Counted from the stretch's first letter, positions 12,158-22,479 are shown. The stretch is DNA of 64,000 nt from Gnetum montanum (GCA_015680685.1 MNCI01001310.1:368165-432164), one strand, 5' to 3'. Notes: generated from the sequence alone by a model not told the origin. Numbers and translations: made by a program.

Positions 12158-12866
12158 TGTAACGACGGAAAACATCGGTTGCTGGAAGCACTGAGAGGAT
12201 TTCCGTGTACACAGTTTCAACCCCAGATCTGCGCGAGGGCCGTGCTAGGGAAAACGAATCCGAGGTGCCCTGAACAGTCTTGTTGATCAGACAGGGACTT
12301 ATTTGGTCAGTAAAGTTGTTAACGATCACATAACGAGATGGCGATTTGATATGCGAACGTAATACCAATTGACGAGAAGGACGAGATCTACTCTAAGATC
12401 AGATCTTGAAGGTAATGAAAATGATGTAAACTATGCAAAACAATTGTAAAAATGAATGTAAACAGGATGCCATGAATAAAATTTTTAAGAAGAAAAAAAA
12501 TGCACGATCTTGAGATCTGGGATCTATCTCGTGGACAAATATGATGAATACAACGGGACTTGCAAGGAGGCTCTGATTCAGACGAAGTATCCGTTGCCAA
12601 CAAGAAGCTATTTAGAGATTAAACAAGCAAATGGCCAATCTACCTTATTCACTAGCCAATCTAGGCGCAAGGGAGTCAGGCTCGAAGCAAAATGTTCGCT
12701 AACTTGCAATCTCTGGACAATAAGCTTCTCTCTATCATCGTCGATGCTCTTGCCAACTTTCATCAACTTTTGCCAACAAAGTTTTCGGCCTCTTTGTTTT
12801 CGTTGCTAACTCTTTTTCGCCAAAATTTGCCAACTTTTTCCCACCCCTTGAGCGTTGTTCGTCGAG

Positions 12867-12889
12867 GTATTTATAAGATTAGGGTTAGG
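12867..12889 (-). promoter_or_regulatory. LTR core promoter with telo-box-like motif
   Basis: On the minus strand the sequence reads CCTAACCCTAATC directly followed by TTATAAATACC. The TATA-like element and the telomere-repeat-like CCTAACCCTAA are both kept in the other LTR (28221-28243). Telo-boxes are known promoter elements of plant growth genes; a role here is inferred from position only. Confidence 0.5.
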
Positions 12890-12959
12890 AGAAGAACGTA
12901 GTTTAAATGACATGTGTCCTGGGCCTGCAGAATGTCGTTGACCTGGTGTGCTGCAGCTG

Positions 12960-13290
12960 AAGTTTGTAACGCTACGCTGTGCTATGCTCTAAAGCGTAGC
13001 ATAGCGTAACCACTCTGCGACTACGCTGTAATACGCTGGGAAGCATATCATGGCATAATGACTGCTACTGTTTGAATTTTGCTATCCTTGTTGTCGCGAC
13101 TATTTCAATTGTACTGCTTGCATTACGCTGCGCTACACTACGTAGCGTAACGTGGCATAATACACAAAAAGTTAAGAATTTGAAGAGTGGTTAACTTGCA
13201 AAGTTGAAGTGTTGTCACCGTGCATCCCTTGTTTTGTTCTATCCTCCTGAAGTCTGCTACGTTGAGCTATGTAGCGTAGCGTAGCAAACC
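12960..13290. repeat. GCGTAGC-rich hairpin cluster in LTR
   Basis: Repeated forms of TACGCTACGCT and AGCGTAGCGTA make at least three overlapping potential hairpins: 12968-13010, about 13123-13150 and about 13254-13285. The mate LTR keeps the same words (28325-28640). The same GCGTAG/GCGTAA words recur inside the element near 19350-19390, 21797-21835 and 23517-23560. Confidence 0.6.
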
Positions 13291-13440
13291 CTCAGCTGAA
13301 AAACAAAACTTGCCAAGATGTGCAAGTGTCTTTGGTGCTTCCATCGCTCGGATGTCTTGACGCTGCACTTGTGAAAAATCCTTGCCTAAACTTCAAGACT
13401 TTGTTGGATTATAGAGGTCTCGAAATTTCATGGTGTTTCA

Positions 13441-13455
13441 ATGGCCCCTCTTTGT
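13441..13455 (-). promoter_or_regulatory. Polypurine tract of the Tat-like element
   Basis: On the minus strand ACAAAGAGGGGCCAT directly precedes the LTR start TGAAACACC. This is the expected place and composition of the plus-strand primer. Confidence 0.75.
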
Positions 13456-14630
13456 GGACGTTTGGAGGGCTTGCCCGAGAGACGTCGAGAAAGAATGCAA
13501 AACACCATAGGGGTAAAGATGCCAACACCGTTCGTCGGCTGCTACTTGGATGTTGCTTTGTCAGATTTGGAAGTGTGACGATTGGGAGCGTAAGGAGCAA
13601 AAGAGGGATTTTACAAGTGTGAGGGAGAGAGGGTAAGGGAAGATTCAAGTGTAAGCAGGATACCTCGCAAACATGTTATTAAATAACTTCTCGCTGGTGT
13701 TTTCACAAGAGGTTACGCTGTTGCACTGTATATGTGGGACTTGCTTGGGCGATTTGTGTTACACCCGTATGGCCTAGACGACTTGCATTTCATCCATTTT
13801 GCCTAGCTTTTCTCATTTTTTTAGCTACAGATATATTCCATGAGGCGAGTTGGATTACGTCAGTTCATGGATGTGACGGTTATCATGTGCGAAAGGCTCC
13901 CTGTACGTTTACATTTTGTACAAATGGGAGGAGCAATAAGGGTAATTGCAAGGATAAGAGAGGGAAAAAATAAGGTAAGGTGTCTGGAGGGAAAAGGCAG
14001 GGTTTGCACTCCCAAGTAGACAGGTTAGTTCGAGTAGCCACCTTGGAACACTGTGACGCCTCGCCCTCCTAGTGAATGCATTTTTGAACAACGCTGTTGT
14101 AACAAGTGACCTGCAAAATGCAACAAAGAACAGAGAACAAAAGCAACTGTCCTAACTGCTAGGGAGGCTGTTGAAACAAGTGTCATCCGAAGCAGAAAGG
14201 GGAGTGCGCCATAAAGAAGGGGACCCCAGCAAAAGGTCAGGGTCCCTTTTTTGATGCCGTGGCTCAGGAATTCGTCGTCGACAACCAAGTTCATCTTATC
14301 CATCTAACTAGGCAAAGGGCTAGTCAGATGAATCTGGGAAGCCAGGCCTTGGTGGTGGCGGTGGTTGGAGACAACCAAGGCTATGGGTGACCATAGTTTC
14401 CTCGGGGCTCCAACTGGCGATGCTGACCTCGGGAGCTGTGATTGCTGAGTGAACATTGTGGTGGCATCTCCGAGGGGTCAGTAGTATGCCCTTTGGTACA
14501 TTCAAGTAATCAGTAGAATGCTGGGGGGTAGTGGCGTTGCATTTGTTTCCAATGTCCTACTTGTTCTGTCTAATGGGGATGTTGTGCAAAAATGGTCAGG
14601 CCCGCTTGTTTCGTGGATGGTGTGTTGGCA
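13456..14630 (-). other. 3' untranslated part of the Tat-like element
   Basis: About 1.2 kb between the polypurine tract and the minisatellite. Short open frames exist on both strands but none resembles a known domain. Long 3' untranslated regions are usual in this lineage. Confidence 0.5.
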
Positions 14631-14636
14631 GATCCC

Positions 14637-15005
14637 AGTTTTAGGTCCTGGTAGAGCGTCATTGCTGGTTTTAAGTCTCAGCAGACCATGGTCCTAGTTT
14701 AAAGTCTGGGCAGACCAAAGTGTGCTAGTTTTATGTCATAGCGGATGGTGGAAGAGCTAGTTTATGGTCCTAGCAGACCGTGTTGTGGGTGTCAATTTTG
14801 TGTCGTGACCCAGGGACAAGTCTATGTTGGTTTAATGTCTCAGTAGATGGATGCTTACCTTGCTAGTTTTATGTCGTGGCAAACGGTCGAAAGTTTTTTC
14901 AGTTTAGCGTCGTGGCAGACTCGTGCAAAAAATCCCAGTTTTACGTCGTAGCAGATGTGTACCACATTGCTAGTTTTACATTGTAGCAGATGATTGTTAC
15001 CTTGT
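14637..15005. repeat. Minisatellite in the 3' region
   Basis: About eleven diverged units of 28-37 bp built on CTAGTTTTANGTCNTNGCAGAC, for example at 14665, 14695, 14726 and 14758. Shorter related arrays occur at 18665-18905 and 23705-23845 in the same element. Tandem repeats in the 3' region are known for Tat/Ogre elements. Confidence 0.7.
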
Positions 15006-15025
15006 GTTCTAGCTGAGCTGGTGTC

Positions 15026-16430
15026 TAAATGTGGTACTGATTCAGGTATATATGATTCACCAGGTTTGCAAGTTCATTGCTGTTGATGTCTGCTAGCTTG
15101 AATGCTTCGTTGTCGTATGCGTTGACGACCAGGAAGGGGCTTTCCCAGCTTGTAGCGAATTTGCTCACCGGTTTGCAAACGGCTTTAAGGACCAAGTCCC
15201 ATTTCTTGATCGGTTGCTGATGCAGGTTGCGATGATGCTTCTACCTTTGCTTGTCCTGATATTTTTTGATGCTGTTAAGTGCCTGGATGCGTTCCTCCTC
15301 CACTGAGTCTAGATCCATAATTCTGGACTCGTTGTGCTGAGTCTCATTTATAACCATGGAGAGGACTATCCGTAGTGAGGGCACCTGTAGTTCAAGGGGC
15401 AACACTACTTCAGATCTGTAAACTAGGCTATATGGTGTCCTACTCGTAGCTGTTCTGCATGTTGTACGATAAGCCCATTGCACGTAGAGGATTTTCTCAT
15501 GCCATCGTTTTTTGTTGCTACTGAGCATCCTTTTCAGTAAATTGATAACCACTTTGTTTGTTGCTTCTGCTTGACCATTTTCTTGCGGGTAATATGGTGA
15601 GGAAAAAAATTGCTTAATACCAACGTTATTGTAGAAATATTTGGTTTTGATACTACTAAATTATGATCCATTTTCGGTCACAATAGTTATGGGAAGCCCA
15701 AACCTTGTTACTATGTTATCCAAGATAAAATGGCAAACATGTTGAGATATAGTATTTCGTAGGGGACTAGCCTCGACCCATTTTGTGAAGTACTCAATGG
15801 CGGTGATAATGAAACTATGTCCTGCGGAAGACTTAGGCGTGATGGGACCTATGATGTCTAGCCCCCATCGTTGGAATGGCCAGGTGATCTGTGTGATATG
15901 CAACTCAGTTGGTGACACGTGTATTAGATTTGCGTAACGCTGGCATGTGTCACATGTCTTAACTTTGGTAAGACAATCTCATTCCACGTACAGCCAATAA
16001 TACCCTAAGCGTCTGATTTTATCGGCCATGGCTCATGGGGCTATGTGTTCTCCACATAGTCCCTCATGGACTTCACTAACTATCCTTTGTGCTTGGTCGT
16101 TATTAACGCAGGTTAATAATACCCCATCAAAGGACCGCCTACATAGAGTGCTATCTCCGATGATGACGTATTGCCTGGCATGCTTGCAGATTGCGTCCTT
16201 TTGTGCATATGTTAACTCGTGCGGTAGTTCACCATGTAGGAGGTAGGTTTTAATATTGTCGTACCATTTTGGTGTTTCTTCTGCACTTAAAGAAGAGATT
16301 TGTGCCGCTTGGATGATAGGATCTGTACATTTCATCATTAAAGTGGGCAAGGTGGCAAACAAATGTGGTGGCACGTTTAAAGTTAGCGTAGCTAGTGCAT
16401 CAGCTATGGTGTTCTCACTACGCGGCACGT
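15026..16430 (-). pseudogene. Integrase domain of the Tat-like element (broken)
   Basis: The enzyme would join the element's DNA to the host chromosome. Reading leftwards, an N-terminal zinc-binding part lies near 16033-16250 (SEVHEGLCGEHIAP carries the second His region). The catalytic core follows at 15661-15918 with WPFQRWGLDIIGPITP, EYFTKWVEA and FGLPITIV; the last is followed by TENGS where DNGS is usual. Next come the LLKRMLSSNKKRWHEKI segment (15241-15552) and a C-terminal part resembling AYDNEAFKLADI.SNEL (about 15040-15130). Frame changes separate the pieces. Confidence 0.8.
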
Positions 16431-16431
16431 G

Positions 16432-16903
16432 TCAGACGTTAGTCATTATAAATTGTTTCAGAAGATCTTTAGCCATATCGCAATAGGATTGCAGGTGCAC
16501 GGCTTTACAGGCGTAGACTTCTGTGATTTGATTGATAATGAGCATTGAATTGTCTCGAATTGGTAGGTGTTGAACGTTCAGTTCTCTAGCTACTAACAGT
16601 CCCTTGAGGAGCCCCTCATATTCTGCCACATTGTTCATACAGGNCTAGGTGTTGAACGTTCAATTCTCTAGCTACTAACAGTCCCCTGAGGAGCCCCTCA
16701 TATTCTGCCACATTGTTCATACAGGGAAACGCTAGGTGGTAAGCCAGTGGGTGAACATCCTCAAGGGAAAGTGTGATGATGGCAACGACATTGCCTCCTT
16801 TGGTAGTCAAAGCTCCATCAAAGTGTAATGTCGCTTCGAGGCCTATTGATACAGGGCTTAAGCTATGTACATGCTCGTTTGGAAATTCAGGCTCTATCAT
16901 CAC
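16432..16903 (-). pseudogene. Second RNase H domain of the Tat-like element
   Basis: After the usual retroelement RNase H comes a second one that starts with LHFDGALTTKGGNVVAII and continues with FPCMNNVAEYEGLL. This is the pattern of the extra (archaeal-type) RNase H found in Tat-branch elements (FDGAS.., NNMAEYEAL). The first Asp and the Glu of AEYE are kept. A duplicated 80-bp piece around an N at 16644 interrupts it and is probably an assembly error. Confidence 0.75.
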
Positions 16904-17036
16904 CTAATCGTTAACAAGTAATTCCACAAGTTGGTCGGCTATCACTTGGCCTTTCGTAGAAGATTGGCCCACGTAGTGTAAGTCAAATTTTGCTATGATG
17001 GCTTTCCACCGGGCTATCTTACTACTCTCGTATAAA

Positions 17037-17335
17037 TTATTCGTGATTGCGAATATTGTTCTTGCAAATTATGTTAACCTGGCTGCGAAAAAGATAGTGT
17101 CTCCATTTCTTGAGCGTGAAAACCAATGCTAAGCAGTTACTCTCTACTTCATTATACCTCGTTTCGTACACAAATAGAGCATGACTTAGATAATAGATCA
17201 GGATTTCCAACCCGTCATCTCTCTTTTGACACAACAACATAGCTATGGACATATCTGAACTTGCCAGGTAGATGTAGAAAGGCTGATCCCTTTGTGGCGG
17301 GAAAATCGTTGGCAAATGTAACAACTATTTCTTTA
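17037..17335 (-). pseudogene. RNase H domain of the Tat-like element
   Basis: The minus-strand frame reads FYIYLASSDMSIAMLLCQ, IYYLSHAL, ETRYNEVESNCLALVFTLKK and WRHYLFRSQVNIIC, the order seen in Ty3/gypsy RNase H (YLA.S....S.AL, Y.S..L...E.RY...EK..LALV.. ..L..YF). It directly follows the reverse transcriptase. The usual Glu of the E.RY..IEK block is kept but later parts are lost in frameshifts. Confidence 0.75.
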
Positions 17336-17532
17336 AGTTGTCAAAAGCATGTTGACAGTCCTCGGTTTATTCGAAGTTAACCCCCTTCTTAAGTAGATGT
17401 TGCATGGGATGTAACTTGTCTATCAACTTCGAGATGAACCTTCTGATAAACTATAACCTACCTTGTAACCCATGCAGTTCTTTGAGGTTTGTAGGCGGTG
17501 CTGGGTTAACGATGGCCCAAACCTTGTCAGGG

Positions 17533-18594
17533 TCAACTCGTATGCTGGCCTCTGACACTACAAACCCCAACATGCATTTGATTTTGACTCCGAACACATT
17601 TTCTTGGGTTGAGTCGTAGGTCGTGCCTGAGACATCGTTTAAGGATTAGCTCTAAATCTTTTGGGTGATCTATCGACTTCCTAGATTTAACAGTTACATC
17701 ATCCACATAGTCGTTCAACCTCTCTAAGGGATAATCGCTAAAGATATACGTCATGACACGTTGATAAGTTGCTCCAATGTTTTTTAGCTTGAAAGGCATC
17801 ATGGTATAATAGAAAGTTCCCTAGGGGGTTATGAAAGTTGTAGTTAGTTGATATTCTGGGTTGATACAGATTTGATTGTATCCCGAAAACCCATCCATAA
17901 AGGACAGTAAAGTGTGTTCAGCTGTTGTATTGATAAGTTGGTTAATACTTGGTAATGGAAAATTATCTTTGATCGTTGCCTTGTTCAGATCGCAGAAGTC
18001 TATACAGATGCGTATTCCTCCCATTTTATTAGAAACAACAACGATGTTTAACACCCAATTTGAATAATTGACCGCGCGGATGAAACCAGTTTGATATAGC
18101 TTAGTGATTTCATCATGCACTGCTAACGTGATTTCGAGCTTAATCTTTCGTGCTCTCTGTTTAACCGCTTTGATGCACGGGTATAACACAATGTTGTGTT
18201 GTATTAGTCGCAGGTCTAAACTCGGCATATCTTCATATGACCATGCGAACACCGCAACGTTATGTTGGAGAAATCGAGATATGTCATCCTGCGTTTGTTG
18301 ATCAAGGAGAGAACTAACCTTCAGAGTTTTGCTTTTTCCTTTGTGCGTAACCACGGAGATCTCAGTGAGGGGATCCTCGATCACATCACCAGCTTCCAGG
18401 TCTAAGGTTTGTGCTAAATGTTCTAGCCAGTCTAGAGATACTTCCAAGGCTGCTATGGTCATGTTACATGAGGAGGAGTCGATTCCTATCATTGCAAGAT
18501 TAGGTTGTCTAAAGGTTTCTTCGTATGGGCCTGTTAAGGCTAGGGATGCGAGCAAAGCTTCGTCCATTTGCAAACTGACCTGCAAAACCGCCAA
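17533..18594 (-). pseudogene. Reverse transcriptase domain of the Tat-like element
   Basis: A 257-codon open frame (17821-18594) carries FAWSYEDMPSLD, VKQRARK, ITKLYQTGFIRAV, IRICIDFCDLNKATIKDNFPLP and LLSFMDGFSGYNQI, all in family order. A second frame (17533-17802) continues with MMPFKLKNIGATYQRVM and the catalytic YVDD (17699-17710) followed by VTVKS. These features match Tat/Ogre reverse transcriptases. A frameshift or stop near 17810 separates the two parts, so it is not functional. Confidence 0.88.
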
Positions 18595-19137
18595 GAAAGG
18601 AAGTAGTTAAATTATTTTTGTTAACATGGTGAAACGATACAAGGCTTTAGAGGTACGTGTCAAAAGGCTACCAGTTTAAGGTCTTAGTGGATTGTTACGA
18701 TGTACAGGGTTTAAAAGAAAAGAGCAAACAAGGTTTCCTAGGTGCTAGCTTAAAGTTCTTGCGGACTATGGCTAAAAGTGTAATGTGTGTGTCTAGTATG
18801 GCAAAATAGCTAATTTAGGATCTTTGCAGACCGTTGTTAATGTGACTGGATTACGAGACGATAAGCTATGTGTTAGTTTAGGGTCTTTTCGGATCGTAAT
18901 TAATGTGATATCTATGAGATCAATGGGACAATCTTTACGCTTCATGTCAAACTAACATTACTGCACTTCGGGAAGGTTTCGCGCTGATCGGGTGTGAAAA
19001 TAGCAGGTTTTCACCATCACGCTTAAAAGTAGATGGCTAGTCTTTGAAGTAAACTGCAAGCGTAGTGAAGTTGAGTTGGGCTAGAGCAGAAGGCAAGCGT
19101 AAGTTAACGATTTTGCAAAGGTTATTCAGGCGTAACA
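18595..19137. other. Left edge of the antisense insert
   Basis: Between the reverse transcriptase and the start of the antisense gene. It holds the minisatellite at 18665-18905 and otherwise no recognisable coding sequence. Confidence 0.4.
18665..18905. repeat. Second minisatellite, left of the antisense cargo
   Basis: Four or five diverged units with cores like AGTTTAAGGTCTTAGTGGA, AGCTTAAAGTTCTTGCGGAC, AATTTAGGATCTTTGCAGAC and AGTTTAGGGTCTTTTCGGA. The core is the same as in the array at 14637-15005. Confidence 0.5.
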
Positions 19138-19260
19138 ATGACACCGAAGATTGAACGCAAACACGCTAAGTTGGCCAAGATCGATGAAGTACAGGAAAGT
19201 TTGGGGCGAATTTCGAAGGCACGAGTTGAAACGCAGGAGGCTACTCCACTCGCCCAATGA
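19138..19260 (+). pseudogene. Possible first exon of the antisense gene
   Basis: A 40-codon open frame starts at ATG 19138 and is rich in Lys, Glu and Ala. It lies upstream of the FCP1-like exon in the same orientation. I have no homology for it; it could be a leader exon or chance. Confidence 0.25.
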
Positions 19261-19403
19261 TTCGTTCTTCACCTTCCTTGTGTGATGTATGCTTTAGGTC
19301 ATTTTAGTTGTCATTGTGCTGTAATTTGTATTTATTTTGAAAATGTGCATTACGCTGGCTGTCTATACCTACTTATGGTGGTTACGCTATGGGAGTCTAC
19401 AAT

Positions 19404-19472
19404 ATTACCCCTATCACCTTTGTCAAAGACAGACCTTACACCATCGTAAGGGTTTGGGTGATCATGGGTAAT
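19404..19472 (+). ncRNA. Two-tier hairpin, copy 1
   Basis: Outer arms ATTACCCCTATCACC (19404-19418) and GGGTGATCATGGGTAAT (19456-19472) can pair, and an inner perfect 6-bp stem CCTTAC/GTAAGG (19434-19439, 19446-19451) closes a loop ACCATC. A second copy lies at 19593-19661. Whether it works as RNA or DNA is unknown. Confidence 0.4.
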
Positions 19473-19513
19473 GTTGTACAAACACAACACGTAACTAGTC
19501 AGGAGTCTAGGTG

Positions 19514-19534
19514 TTGCACCCTTGCGTGGTGCAA
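19514..19534 (+). repeat. Perfect 7-bp hairpin between the two-tier hairpins
   Basis: TTGCACC (19514-19520) and GGTGCAA (19528-19534) are perfect reverse complements around a 7-base spacer. Confidence 0.4.
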
Positions 19535-19592
19535 GCGGGGTTCTGTTGTTTTACCCGCAATGGTCGTGTGTTACCCTAGGGAAATATGTCAT

Positions 19593-19661
19593 ATTACCTT
19601 TATCGCCGTTGTCATAGATAGACCTTGCACCATCGTAAGGGTTTGGGCGATTTTGGGTAAT
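19593..19661 (+). ncRNA. Two-tier hairpin, copy 2
   Basis: Same architecture as 19404-19472. The outer stem reads ATCGCC/GGGCGAT instead of ATCACC/GGGTGAT, a change on both sides that keeps the pair. The inner stem CCTTGC/GTAAGG keeps pairing through one G-U. The 69-base span and the loop ACCATC are unchanged. Confidence 0.4.
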
Positions 19662-19811
19662 GCATCTCTAGCGTAACATGCAATTTTTTGGGAGTCAAAG
19701 TAGCGTGAACCTCAGTATTGCGTAATGGATTATTGTGAGCCTTTTTGATTTATTTTGGCGTTGTTAGGTTGTCTAAACTATTTTCTAATGGTAATGTGTT
19801 TTATTATAAAG

Positions 19812-20261
19812 GATCACGCTAAGGCCCATCCTGATTATTTTGGACATTGTGGGCGTTCTATGTTGTCTAAATGTCCTCGTGGCCAATGTTCCTCCTCCCC
19901 ATGCTCGTGTAGGGGGAGAGGTGGTTTGGTTTCGAACGGGCGCACAGGAGTTCCTGCAATTTTTGTTGCGTAATTTTAGTGTAATTATTTGGTCGCATCT
20001 ATTAGCCGAGACGATCACTACCATTCTGGAAACATTATTGGTTGGGTCGACACAGAGCATTTTAACTTTTCTGGTGGATGGATCAATCGAGGCTGTAGGT
20101 GGGAGAGATCGCGAACGACGCGTTAAGGGTTTGAGGCACTTATCCTAGATCTGGGAGATGCCTAGGTTTAATTGCTATCATGCCTACAACATGCTGTTCG
20201 TAGCTTGTCATCTCACCACCTATTTTCAGAATCAACCCGGCACTGTGTATTATGCAGGCGG
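19812..20261 (+). pseudogene. FCP1/HAD-phosphatase-like exon, antisense cargo
   Basis: The plus strand, opposite to the retrotransposon genes, reads PILIILDIVGVLCC, then AQEFLQFLLRNFSVIIWSHLL and, after one in-frame TAG (20146), NCYHAYNMLFVACH. This order matches plant FCP1-like HAD phosphatases: an ILD.NGVL nucleophile motif, RPG..EFL.F....F.V.IWS, and a N.LLVDD motif. The second Asp of the DxD nucleophile motif is Val, and the DD of the third motif is Ala-Cys, so catalysis would be lost. An AG acceptor precedes it and a canonical GTAAGT donor (20262) ends it. The assignment is by eye. Confidence 0.55.
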
Positions 20262-20365
20262 GTAAGTGTTGTCAAGGTGCTATGATTTGTTAACTACTAT
20301 ATGATTTTGTGTTTAGATGTAAACAATTTCTTGTATTCTGTGGCATAGGTTTTTTATTAATGCAG

Positions 20366-20623
20366 ATGGTCTCCAGGGTGATACGGACATGTTACATATG
20401 GCCCAAACAGCCATAAAGGAATTCACTTCCATTAGCAATGTGCGTGCTGGTGTCCTGGGACAACTAGGATTTGAAATCCAACACTACCCCATACGGTATG
20501 CCAAATTATTTGTCAAGTGTAGAGACTCTGGATGGTTGGATAAGGAGTGGACTTTAGACCATCCCATCACTGTCGACAACGTGCAAGTGAAATTCTCACC
20601 ATTTCCTTTGCCCTTTAGACCCG
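20366..20623 (+). pseudogene. Antisense cargo exon 3, unknown domain
   Basis: An open frame bounded by TTAATGCAG on the left and GTAAGT on the right encodes about 86 residues, including QTAIKEFTSIS, VLGQLGFEIQHYPI, DSGWLDKEWTLDHPI and FSPFPLPFRP. I do not recognise a family. The join to the next exon keeps the frame (one base before, two bases after), which supports the intron. The join to the preceding exon is one base out, so a small indel is likely. Confidence 0.5.
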
Positions 20624-20731
20624 GTAAGTTATCCTACGTCGATCAGCTGTGTGACCCTATGGGATGAAAATGGTGTTTGTTTTGTTGTTTTGTCTAAACT
20701 GTGTGTTTTTTTTGGTATTTTATGTTTGTAG

Positions 20732-20912
20732 TTAAAGAGTCGCGAGAGGTCATGGTGATAGCCTCTGGGTGTGATGCAGCTACCATCTTCTTCCACTATG
20801 GTGATATAAATGAGGTGCAACGTTGGCTTTGCCACGGAGCGGCCCCAACTACCATAACTAATAACCTCCAGGAAGCTAGACTGATGGAGCTATTTTTAGC
20901 TATAACCCCCAA
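20732..20912 (+). pseudogene. Antisense cargo exon 4, unknown domain
   Basis: This follows a 108-bp intron with GTAAGT and TTTGTAG ends. It encodes VKESREVMVIASGCDAATIF, YGDINEVQRWLCHGAAPTT and LQEARLMELFLAI. The frame then shifts by one near a run of T or C (20890-20912) and continues as the next entry. No family recognised. Confidence 0.45.
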
Positions 20913-21770
20913 ATGTTGGCCCTAGTCGACTCCTTCAGCGAACAAGTCGAGCATTTTCACACGTGTGTGTGTAACTTGAGCGTGAATTTTGATATTAATG
21001 CTCAACTGTTCGCTGACTTTTTTGGCGTTCCTTTTGATGGTCTTCGAGTGGGAGAGAAATCTAAAAAGAGTTCTAAATATTAGGACATAGAGGAGTAGCT
21101 AGGGACTAAAAAAGAGCCAAAAGACATCTATGCTAAGAAGATTTAGCTAGAGGTGGCTAGTACAATTTACCCCCTCTTCCATGCTCGTGCCTTTTCCAAG
21201 CTACTCTCCTAAGAAAAAATCCTTAGAATAGAGTAGGCTTGGATCATGCGGGAGGTTATGGAAGAGGGGACACGATATAACTGGGCCAAGCACCTTGCTG
21301 AAGGCCTACAGGTTGAGATGGTCAAGCTTCGCAAGAAGCTTAAGTCTCGTTGCAACGTGCATTTTGCCTTCTTCATAGCTTGTTTGCGGCGTTTTGTAGA
21401 ATTTCTGGTGGTTCACAAGGATGAAGTCTGGGTGCAGTAGGATCGTAATCAGATCTTCAAGTCGTGGATTTTCCAGGTCTTCTGCACCGTCCGATCCCAA
21501 GATCCTCCTAAAGGTGTCAAGGAGTCACTTTCAATAATGACTAAGGATTGGCTGGCGCCTCGTCTTCGAGGCCAAGACAGCGTGGGTGGGGCGCCCCCTT
21601 CTAACACTGGCAATGTGTCGAAGGTGAAGTGCCTGGCAACAGAAATAGTAGCCTCATCGATTCAGCGGAAAAAGCGTCGTTTGATTATGGATTCTCCCGG
21701 CCCAACTGGTGAAGAGGGGAGGAAACTACAAATTAAGTTTCACAGGAGCCATCCCTTAGCTAGTAGGTAG
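20913..21770 (+). pseudogene. Long antisense reading frame with six stop codons
   Basis: One frame runs for 286 codons and is interrupted by six in-frame stops at 21081, 21096, 21144, 21210, 21234 and 21438 (five TAG, one TAA). Each is one C-to-T change from a Gln codon. Readable parts include DINAQLFADFFGVPFDGLRV, PLFHARAFSKLLS, MREVMEEGTRYNWAKHLAEG and a basic IQRKKRRL that could be a nuclear signal. I cannot name a family; the FFGVP segment and helical tail recall plant mobile-element proteins only loosely. The constant frame despite stops shows it was once coding. Confidence 0.5.
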
Positions 21771-21879
21771 AGTAATGTGTAGTTAGTTTGTGTATATTAC
21801 GCTACGTGTAGACGTTATTTTGTCGCATAGCGCTTGTGGGAAGTGAGTGAAGTTCTGGTAACTGTGATGCGTTCTACAG
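21771..21879 (+). other. Probable intron or spacer in the antisense gene
   Basis: A short non-coding stretch with GCGTAG-like words (ACGCTACGTGTAGACG, CGCATAGCGC). It ends in TTCTACAG before the next reading frame, which is a plausible acceptor. Confidence 0.35.
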
Positions 21880-22177
21880 GGAAAGGGAAAGATGTGGAGG
21901 AACTGACCCCTGAGACAGGGGCCATAGTCTTGCAGCGTGGAGAAGGGGTCCCAATTTTGGAAAAGGAGACCCCTGTTGACAATGTGGGCAGCACTCAGGC
22001 TCCCATGCCTGAAGGGAAGACGAGTGTAGAAGATGCCGTGGCCTTCTTGGATGGGTTGGAAAGGGAAGAGCGGTTCGTCGCTGGTGAGTTTGACCGCTTG
22101 CTTAACCTTTCTTTGATGAGAAATCCTCCCGTTATTACCCCTGAGGGTTTGCTGGGTAGTAGCCTTGCATTATCGTA
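21880..22177 (+). pseudogene. Antisense cargo exon, acidic segment
   Basis: The frame encodes GKGKDVEELTPETGAIVL, VPILEKETPVDNVGS, SVEDAVAFLDGLEREERF and FDRLLNLSL. It is rich in Glu and Pro and looks like a linker. No family recognised. The exon's right border is uncertain. Confidence 0.4.
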
Positions 22178-22236
22178 GCGTCTCAAATTTTTGCCTTTGT
22201 CTACTGCATTATGCTTAACTCGTTTTGTTTGCATAG

Positions 22237-22412
22237 TAGGCACCTCTGATAACAGTGGTGCACCTTCATTAGCAACCGCTACTCAAAATTGGACTGAGGC
22301 CCCCGACAAATTTACCTTCATGGAGGGAATTGTTAACGATATGATCGGTTGCTTGGAGCGAATTGATCCTGAGATTGGTACATCACTGTTATTATGCAAG
22401 AATTGTTGAATC
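22237..22412 (+). pseudogene. Antisense cargo exon, short helical segment
   Basis: After a TTTGTTTGCATAG acceptor-like sequence the frame encodes GTSDNSGAPSLATATQNW and FMEGIVNDMIGCLERIDPEI. A frame change or an intron follows before the coiled-coil exon. No family recognised. Confidence 0.4.
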
Positions 22413-22479
22413 TACCACATTATGCCATCCTGTCGCATCTAAGTGTCATTTTCGTGTTACAGCATCTCACCTTAAATGG

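Larger units (their letters stand above)
12158..13440 (-). repeat. 3' LTR of the Tat-like element
   Basis: 1283 bp, matching 27512-28794 end to end. On the minus strand it runs from TGAAACACC to CGTTACA. It contains a TATA box beside a telomere-repeat-like motif and a cluster of GCGTAGC inverted repeats (12960-13290). Confidence 0.92.

Noticed and set aside
12880-12889. Interstitial telomere repeat
   Set aside because: Only one and a half repeat units; better read as a telo-box-like promoter motif.
13909-14505. Open minus-strand frames in the Tat-like element's 3' region
   Set aside because: No homology recognised, no continuity with integrase, and they overlap a known untranslated region; they look like chance frames.
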